Shown: piece after piece, positions 58,691-64,000 of the stretch
How the letters are laid out: the number at the start of each line of letters is the position of its first letter
How positions within the stretch are numbered: the first letter of the stretch is position 1
IMG/VR virus record: IMGVR_UViG_3300034044_000040
Coordinates: 21,341 to 85,340 of that record
Origin: a virus
Direction: 5' to 3' (one strand)
Length of the DNA stretch: 64,000 nucleotides
Made by a program: the position numbers and the translations under genes
The notes under the pieces: model-generated
The model's database searches: none
Told to the model about the DNA's origin: nothing
Seen by the model: the letters and a program-made list of their open reading frames with translations, nothing else

Positions 58691-59035
58691 ATGGCACATG
58701 AATTCAATATCGGGGTAGTCGCAGAGCAAGATGTGGTGACCTCCCTGCCGGATAATGCATCCCGTATGACCGATGAAGAGGTGCAGGAATGCAACGAAAG
58801 TTTCTCGCATCTGGGGCCGATCAAGATGCAATGCGATATGAGCGGTACTTCTGTGCTGGCGTACAACAGGGACCGGACATACACGCAAATATTTGCCGGT
58901 GAAGCCGCACAGCATCTGATCTCACACACGGGCCTGACCCCGATGGGCAAAGGGTATTTCACACCTTCGCTGATACCGGGTGACGCCTATGTGACGTGGA
59001 CAGAGGTATATCAGGAGAATGGCTTTGACTTCTGA
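58691..59035 (+). CDS. Small protein, unknown
   Basis: A 114-residue protein with AAGGAAAACC upstream. Alpha/beta composition; no motif seen. Overlaps the next gene by 17 bases. Confidence 0.55.
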   Translation: MAHEFNIGVVAEQDVVTSLPDNASRMTDEEVQECNESFSHLGPIKMQCDMSGTSVLAYNRDRTYTQIFAGEAAQHLISHTGLTPMGKGYFTPSLIPGDAYVTWTEVYQENGFDF

Positions 59036-59324
59036 TCGCGAAATACCACCGTCTTGGCGAAAGGCGCTGGTTTCAAATGATGACTTGAACGAGATTACGC
59101 AAAGGTTGCGTGCCACGACGCTCACAACTTCGGCGTCTTTCGAGACCGCATCACGGGAGCTACTTGCGATGTCCAGAATACTGAACGCCTCCGAGGTACT
59201 GGATATCCTAAGTTGGTCTCGCGAGGACGTGCAGCCCGCCCCGGAAAGGGAAGAGGAGCAGGAGGAACACGTCACAAGCACCCGGCCCCGGCCTTCTGGC
59301 ACCCGTGACGTTGATCTGACGTGA
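59019..59324 (+). CDS. Small protein with acidic tail, unknown
   Basis: A 101-residue protein: helical N-terminal two-thirds, then Glu-rich (EREEEQEEH) and Arg/Pro-rich tail. No known family. Confidence 0.55.
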   Translation: MALTSDREIPPSWRKALVSNDDLNEITQRLRATTLTTSASFETASRELLAMSRILNASEVLDILSWSREDVQPAPEREEEQEEHVTSTRPRPSGTRDVDLT

Positions 59325-59346
59325 TCCGCGCCGCCAGCCTATAAAT

Positions 59347-59361
59347 TTGCAACCCGTTGCA
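59347..59361 (+). repeat. Dispersed palindrome site 18 (TTGCAACCCGTTGCA)
   Basis: Intergenic copy upstream of the 59413 gene. Confidence 0.9.
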
Positions 59362-59412
59362 ACTACACCACCCGCCCTCGTGGCACCGTAAGCAGCCATC
59401 CCGGAGTAGATA

Positions 59413-59844
59413 ATGGAGTTCACAGATACCACCCCGCCGCAAACAGACCCGATTGAAAAATATTGGTGGACCGGCAAGGGACATATCACCTTCTACGTGA
59501 TCCAGAATGTGCCGGGCGCTTTCGAGATAAACGTGGAGGATTACAGCGGTTGCGCAATCGGGATGGAAGAAATCATCGGCATAGAGTGGTGGATCGCGTC
59601 ACACACAGGGGAAGATGGCCGCGTGGCCCTGCTCAATCCCCCATTGCGTGAGGGCTGCCACTACACAATCACCAGCATAACCAGCAAGCACACACGCGGC
59701 GACGGATATACAACTGAAGACGAGATAGATTGGCGTTGGAAGAGTGTCAGCGAGACATGGTATTTGTGGGAGCGTGTCAGGCAGAAAATCAGCAACTGGT
59801 GGTGGCGCGGCGTCACGCAGTATATAACCCCCTCGCGCAGCTGA
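59413..59844 (+). CDS. Small Trp-rich protein, unknown
   Basis: A 143-residue protein with many Trp residues (YWWTGKGH, EWWIAS, WYLWERV, NWWWRGV). The arrangement suggests a compact beta domain. No family recognised. Confidence 0.55.
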   Translation: MEFTDTTPPQTDPIEKYWWTGKGHITFYVIQNVPGAFEINVEDYSGCAIGMEEIIGIEWWIASHTGEDGRVALLNPPLREGCHYTITSITSKHTRGDGYTTEDEIDWRWKSVSETWYLWERVRQKISNWWWRGVTQYITPSRS

Positions 59845-59881
59845 AGCAGATCGGCGCGCCATACATCGTGAGGAGAGAACA

Positions 59882-60088
59882 ATGAAAAGCAAATATGTCA
59901 CAGAGATCGACGGAAGGCTGTACGAGGCAACAGCGCTCCACGGTAATCCCGCCATACGAAAGCTCAACAAGAATGGGGGCACGGCAAGATGGGTGCGGGT
60001 GCTGTCACCCTTGGGTGTAAAGGTGATGCAGCAATTGGGTATCGAACCTGCCATGGCACCTGCGATAGGGCGGGAGAAAGACAAATGA
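59882..60088 (+). CDS. Small protein, unknown
   Basis: A 68-residue basic protein with GAGGAG upstream. Pattern MKSKYVTEIDGRLYEATALHG suggests a small beta unit. It overlaps the next gene by 4 bases. Confidence 0.55.
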   Translation: MKSKYVTEIDGRLYEATALHGNPAIRKLNKNGGTARWVRVLSPLGVKVMQQLGIEPAMAPAIGREKDK

Positions 60089-60234
60089 CCTTTCCGGAAA
60101 TCCTGCTTACGCTGATCTGGGTATTCATCATTGTGCTGGTCTGCATTCCCCCGAGATATGACCCGGCAATCAGGTGGCGCGAAAAACATGAGTGCGAAAA
60201 ACAAGACCAACAGACACGTGGCAGACACAGGTAA
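60085..60234 (+). CDS. Small single-span membrane protein
   Basis: A 49-residue protein: hydrophobic N-terminus (ILLTLIWVFIIVLVCIPP) then charged tail. Resembles the other phage micro-membrane proteins here (47094, 43187). Confidence 0.55.
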   Translation: MTFPEILLTLIWVFIIVLVCIPPRYDPAIRWREKHECEKQDQQTRGRHR

Positions 60235-60309
60235 CAGAACGGGGTGCATTTCATCCTGATCCCGGCAGGTTGTCATAATTCGTCATTTAACAAACATGCC
60301 CCATGGGCC

Positions 60310-60323
60310 TGCAACGGGTTGCA
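60310..60323 (+). repeat. Dispersed palindrome site 19 (TGCAACGGGTTGCA)
   Basis: Intergenic copy (centre GG) upstream of the terminase genes; its right half gives the -35 of the promoter at 60319. Confidence 0.9.
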
Positions 60324-60347
60324 AACTAAAGCGTGTCCGACTAATAT
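60319..60347 (+). promoter_or_regulatory. Terminase promoter overlapping palindrome site 19
   Basis: TTGCAA (60319-60324, last bases of the palindrome), 17 bases, TAATAT (60342-60347). A protein bound at the palindrome would cover the -35. Confidence 0.55.
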
Positions 60348-60407
60348 GCTACACGAGTGGCCCCGTACCAAGACACGGTGGCTGTGCAATTTTAGTAGAG
60401 CAGCAGC

Positions 60408-61307
60408 ATGGGGGCACCTCGGATGTCCGATCCTAGCGGCAGCACGCCCCCGAACCAGCGGGGAGGGCAGCCAGAAATTTCACAGGTGGTGGCTGAAAGG
60501 TTGGACCGCATCATTGCGGACCCAGACGGCGTGGTCAATCTAAACGAGGTTTACGACGGCCCAGCGGGGGCACTTCCACAGGAGGTGGCTGATCGCGTAA
60601 GATCAATCAACACATATAGCTCGGGGTACACGTGGCCTTTCATCAAGCAGGCCCTTCGATACATGGTGTTCTCTGGGGTACCACATGATCAGATAGCAAA
60701 AAAATTCAATGTGACGTGGCGCACCTGCCACCGTTGGATCACCCGGATGCAGAAGGAATGGGATGGGGACGTCCTGAACTTCAGCCCCCGTGCTCAGTTC
60801 GCCAAAAGTCTGCAACTCAAACAAATGGTAATCGAGCAGCTTCTACAGCAGGCGGCGGCACCCGGAAACACGGTCAGAGATAAGGTCCATGTTCTGACGC
60901 AGGTATCCCGCATCGACAATGACATCGCTGTGCTCATCAACATGGCCGGGGGATGGGCGGATCAGCCTCTATGCCAGCAGCAGTTACAATCCGCGAAAAC
61001 ACGGGACACCATCGAAGAAAGGTCAGAGGTTGAAACCATCGGGGACATGATGAAGAGTTTCATGCGGGGCGGCATGGAGGATGCTGAGATCATCGACGAT
61101 CCGGAAGACGAGAGAGGGGATCAAGAAACCCAAGCAGATGACCCAGAACCTGCCAGTCCAGAACCTGCTCGCGCAGTTGACCACACGTCAGAGAAAGCAC
61201 CTGAAGTTAGGGAACGTCGCGCCCCGACTGACATGATCCGAAACAGAGTGCGCCGGGTGACGAGCAGACCGGATGCATCATCCACAGACGACACGGATAA
61301 TCACTGA
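60408..61307 (+). CDS. Terminase small subunit
   Basis: A 299-residue protein. Residues ~75-125 hold a helix-turn-helix (FSGVPHDQIAKKFNVTWRTCHRWITRMQKEW) fitting a DNA-recognition domain; a helical core follows and the C-terminal ~100 residues are acidic then basic, low complexity. It overlaps the large-subunit start by one base. The call rests on HTH plus position. ATG 60423 is an alternative start. Confidence 0.75.
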   Translation: MGAPRMSDPSGSTPPNQRGGQPEISQVVAERLDRIIADPDGVVNLNEVYDGPAGALPQEVADRVRSINTYSSGYTWPFIKQALRYMVFSGVPHDQIAKKFNVTWRTCHRWITRMQKEWDGDVLNFSPRAQFAKSLQLKQMVIEQLLQQAAAPGNTVRDKVHVLTQVSRIDNDIAVLINMAGGWADQPLCQQQLQSAKTRDTIEERSEVETIGDMMKSFMRGGMEDAEIIDDPEDERGDQETQADDPEPASPEPARAVDHTSEKAPEVRERRAPTDMIRNRVRRVTSRPDASSTDDTDNH

Positions 61308-63313
61308 TGTACACGCCCCCACAGGATACCTTGGAGGAACAGCGCACCGCTCGGGATCGCGATATATGGCTCAGCGAGCAGAAGCAGCGTATGGAGCACA
61401 TCTACGCCAGCGCCCTTGCACGGGGGCACAAACGGGAAGGTGAGATATTTCGGTATGCAACGGAGCAGCTGATCCTGCACGACAACCAAATACCGTATGA
61501 AATGTTGTCCCGCATGAACAAGCAGCCGGTGACCATTGACGAGTTTGTGCAAAGCGACGAATTTCTCGGAGACTTAATGGATGTCTGGCCAATGCTGATG
61601 CGTGACCTGCGGCTGATGAACCCGGATGTGTTCGTGGGTGAACCCCCTTGTCATGAGGCATTGTTGGGTGGCGCGACGGGTACGGGTAAAACACACCTCA
61701 GTCAGATCACGAACATGTTCCAGCTGTATGGGTTCACCTGCTTCAACGAGGTACAGCGGATGTACCGGCTGGCAGCCAAGACCCCCATCGTATTCATGCT
61801 TCAATCCGTCAGCCCGACCATCACGAAGCGGGTTATATACAAGCCATTGCGCGACACCTTCACGGCAATGCCATATTTCCAGAAGAACATCACCTATGAC
61901 AGGTACAATGAGAGCACCCTGCTCATAGAGGGTGGCCTTGTGGTTGCTCCTATGGCGGCGAGCGTGCAATCTCTGGTAGGTCAGGCCATCCCCGGTGGCA
62001 TCCTCGACGAGGTGAACTTCATGTCAGTCGTGGAAAACTCCAAACAGGTGGCAGGGCCGCAGGGACTTGGTGGGTATTACAATCAGGCGGAAGTGGTATA
62101 CACGAACATTTCTCGCAGGCGTAAGCGCTCATTCCTGACGCGGGGATACAGCTTAGGTACCCTGTGCGTGGTGTCATCCACCAGATATAATGGTGACTTT
62201 CTCGACAAGCGCATTTCTGAGGTGGATGAGTTTGGGGAGAAAAACATCGTCACCCTGCGCAGGAAACAGTATGAGGTGGCACCGCAGGAACGGTATTCCG
62301 GTGATACCTTCACCTATATGATCTCATCCCCAGACACCCCCGGCAGGGTGATTGAGGCCGACGAGGTGGCAGGGGTGCATTACCCTGAAGGTGCCCGCCT
62401 TGAACAGGTTCCAATCGAACTGATAAATGACTTCAGGCGTGACCCGGAGGCAGCACAGCGCGACTATATGGGCATCGCAACTGATGCGATCACCCCCTTC
62501 ATCAGAAAGCGCCAGAAGATCAATGATGCTGTGAGCAGGGGAGCCGCCCGTGATCTGTTGCCCCTCATAGAGAGCGATCAGGTGGATTTGGCAGAAGACG
62601 GAATGCCAACATTCATACCGGAGAACTTCCCGAGAACGCGGGCACGCAGGAACAAGAGCCGGTGGGTGCATATCGACTTGAGCAGAGTGAATGACAGATG
62701 TGGCATCGCCATGCTGGCATTGGAGGGGTTCGTCAACAAAGCGATGGATGGCCCGGACGGTCTCACTGAAATACTGCCAAAATTCACCGTGGAGCTTGCG
62801 GTCGGCATCAAACCGTCAGTCGTGCGCGAGATCAACATCGCCGAGGTGCGGGCATGGGTGCTCCAGCTGGCAAGGGATTACGGCCTCAATATCGAGGGCA
62901 TCAGCTTTGATGGGTTTGACAGCCGAGAAACCATACAGGTGCTCAGGAACTCAGGTATGCGCGCCGGGACAGTGAGTATGGATCGGGACGTCACGCCGTA
63001 CCACACGCTCAGGGATGCATTGTACGAGGATCGTCTTGACATTCAGCCAGATATTGATCTTCTACTCACAGAGTTGAGAACCATCGAATACTACAAGGAG
63101 AAGAACAAAATTGACCACCCGCCCAACGGTACAAAGGACGTATCTGACTGCGTTGCCGGGGCCATAGCATCTGCCATGAAATCACGGGTGGTCAGAAACG
63201 GCATGGAGATCGTAAGTGGTGATCATCCTGAAGATGGAAGCACACAGCCTCCACGTTTCCGGGTTCGGAGAGAGCGCCACCGTATAGAGAGAAATCGGGA
63301 GAGACCCAGATGA
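61307..63313 (+). CDS. terL: Terminase large subunit
   Basis: A 668-residue packaging motor. ATPase: LLGGATGTGKTH (Walker A, ~122-130), a long ATPase core with GGILDEVNFMSV (acidic Walker B-like region, ~228), NTPase coupling strand VVSSTRYNG. RNase H nuclease: WVHIDLSRVNDRCG (Asp ~451), ISFDGFDSRE (Asp ~539) and KDVSDCVAGA (Asp ~609). It cleaves concatemers and pumps DNA into the prohead. Confidence 0.93.
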   Translation: MYTPPQDTLEEQRTARDRDIWLSEQKQRMEHIYASALARGHKREGEIFRYATEQLILHDNQIPYEMLSRMNKQPVTIDEFVQSDEFLGDLMDVWPMLMRDLRLMNPDVFVGEPPCHEALLGGATGTGKTHLSQITNMFQLYGFTCFNEVQRMYRLAAKTPIVFMLQSVSPTITKRVIYKPLRDTFTAMPYFQKNITYDRYNESTLLIEGGLVVAPMAASVQSLVGQAIPGGILDEVNFMSVVENSKQVAGPQGLGGYYNQAEVVYTNISRRRKRSFLTRGYSLGTLCVVSSTRYNGDFLDKRISEVDEFGEKNIVTLRRKQYEVAPQERYSGDTFTYMISSPDTPGRVIEADEVAGVHYPEGARLEQVPIELINDFRRDPEAAQRDYMGIATDAITPFIRKRQKINDAVSRGAARDLLPLIESDQVDLAEDGMPTFIPENFPRTRARRNKSRWVHIDLSRVNDRCGIAMLALEGFVNKAMDGPDGLTEILPKFTVELAVGIKPSVVREINIAEVRAWVLQLARDYGLNIEGISFDGFDSRETIQVLRNSGMRAGTVSMDRDVTPYHTLRDALYEDRLDIQPDIDLLLTELRTIEYYKEKNKIDHPPNGTKDVSDCVAGAIASAMKSRVVRNGMEIVSGDHPEDGSTQPPRFRVRRERHRIERNRERPR

Positions 63314-63918
63314 ACGTATTGCCGAACTTTATCAGAGCACCCGCCAGACGCATCAGACAGCGTATACTTCGAGCTTGGTATTCGGTGCAGAAATGGTGGT
63401 CATGTTTCATCGGGCTGCACTGCATAGAAGTCACTGAGGGTCGCGGGTTCACCCATATCAAATGCACGCGGTGTGATGCCTCAATCATGGCCACATGGGA
63501 CGTCCACACAGAAAGTGGCCCCACACCCGAGACAGTCTCTGGAAGTGACACGGTAGCGGATGCGGGTGGTAAACCATTGCAACTGGTTGCAAATGATCCT
63601 GCTTTGGATGCAGAGGGGCATCTGTTGTTGCCCGAAGATGTGACCGGGTTCACGGTGGTGTGCATGTTTTTCTACACCCCAACTGAGCAACTCAATCACG
63701 CGCTGGTGTATGCCCCTGCATATGACGCAGAACACGCGCGTATGGCAGCAGAGCAGACCCTCATGAGTTACATGGGTACGATTGGTTATGAGGTGCAGCA
63801 TCTTGATGTATGGGCCATCACCATATTCGAGGGCGAAGTGGACCCGGTGTGGGATGCAGGGCAGGAGGGATCAGAAGATCAACCATCCGCTGAAAATTCA
63901 GACGATCCCGACGCATAA
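63310..63918 (+). CDS. Unknown protein after terminase
   Basis: A 202-residue protein overlapping terL by 4 bases. N-terminal ~40 residues are basic/aromatic, then a CTRCD motif pairing with LHCIE as a possible zinc knuckle, and an acidic C-terminal tail. Residues ~91-95 are LQLVA, encoded by palindrome site 20. No family recognised. Confidence 0.6.
   Translation: MNVLPNFIRAPARRIRQRILRAWYSVQKWWSCFIGLHCIEVTEGRGFTHIKCTRCDASIMATWDVHTESGPTPETVSGSDTVADAGGKPLQLVANDPALDAEGHLLLPEDVTGFTVVCMFFYTPTEQLNHALVYAPAYDAEHARMAAEQTLMSYMGTIGYEVQHLDVWAITIFEGEVDPVWDAGQEGSEDQPSAENSDDPDA
63577..63591 (+). repeat. Dispersed palindrome site 20 (TTGCAACTGGTTGCA)
   Basis: Coding copy read LQLVA, with centre TG. Confidence 0.85.
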
Positions 63919-63923
63919 AGTTG

Positions 63924-63952
63924 TTGACGATCACACACGTGTAGCATATTCT
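63924..63952 (+). promoter_or_regulatory. Promoter for genes beyond the window (probably head genes)
   Basis: TTGACG (63924-63929), 17 bases, TATTCT (63947-63952). The spacer lacks the AATCGTGG element, so it is a different class from P1-P10 and may be a late promoter. A C-run and short CCCG / CGGG hairpin with TTTT follow. Confidence 0.55.
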
Positions 63953-64000
63953 ACCATTGTCCCCCCCCCGGATAGAGCGGGTTTTCCTTTCGTTTTCACG

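Noticed and set aside
397-63591. Reading the palindromes as Rho-independent terminators
   Set aside because: The stem is 5-6 bp with no following T-tract at most sites, real terminators with T-runs lie beside several of them, and many copies are inside genes.
397-63591. Palindromes as host LexA boxes
   Set aside because: Alphaproteobacterial LexA sites are of the GTTC-N7-GTTC type; TGCAAC-NN-GTTGCA does not fit.

Overview
The window is a stretch of a tailed-phage genome. Every gene I can support lies on the + strand, packed with short or overlapping junctions. The tail tip matches the tail-tip order of the Rhodobacter capsulatus gene transfer agent (tape measure, DUF2460, DUF2163, NlpC/P60, large baseplate protein). 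This points to a siphovirus of an alphaproteobacterium, probably of the Rhodobacterales (inference). I see no integrase, repressor, portal, capsid or prohead protease. The head module must lie outside the window, so the genome is longer than 64 kb.

Layout: (1) 1-15.2 kb, tail: tail-tube C-terminus, gpG/gpT-type chaperones with a -1 frameshift, tape measure, GTA-like tip, fibre and adhesin genes. (2) 15.2-17.9 kb, lysis: two small membrane proteins, endolysin, nested spanins, and a dNMP-kinase-like gene. (3) 18.1-21.8 kb: a Ycf46-like AAA+ ATPase with DUF1257 and DUF2997 proteins. (4) 22.1-37.3 kb, replication and recombination: initiator carrying its own iterons, loader-like protein, DnaB-like helicase, DNA polymerase A with a UDG-like N-terminus, primase, SSB-like protein, SF2 helicase, RecA-like recombinase, PD-(D/E)XK nucleases and RuvC-like resolvase. 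(5) 37.4-50.3 kb: many small early genes, with PhoH, a HAD phosphatase, a SleB-like hydrolase, a Tat-signal protein and a barrel-like envelope protein. (6) 50.4-53.2 kb: class II ribonucleotide reductase. (7) 54.1-57.8 kb: HNH-like protein, two ParB-like paralogues and an IbrA/IbrB-like pair. (8) 57.9-63.9 kb: small genes, then terminase small and large subunits.

Two sequence systems run across these modules. The first is a promoter family (TTGCAA or TTGACA, 16 bp, TATTCT) with a conserved spacer (AATCGTGGKTGTGG) and a shared initial transcribed sequence. It occurs at least 11 times between 18 and 58 kb and not in the structural regions. The second is a near-palindrome, TGCAAC-NN-GTTGCA, with 20 exact copies about 3 kb apart from end to end. 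Several copies sit between a terminator and a promoter, three sit directly in front of start codons, and others are built into reading frames. This dispersed operator-like set is the strongest unexplained signal in the window; the IbrA/IbrB/ParB cluster and the Ycf46-DUF1257-DUF2997 cassette come next.
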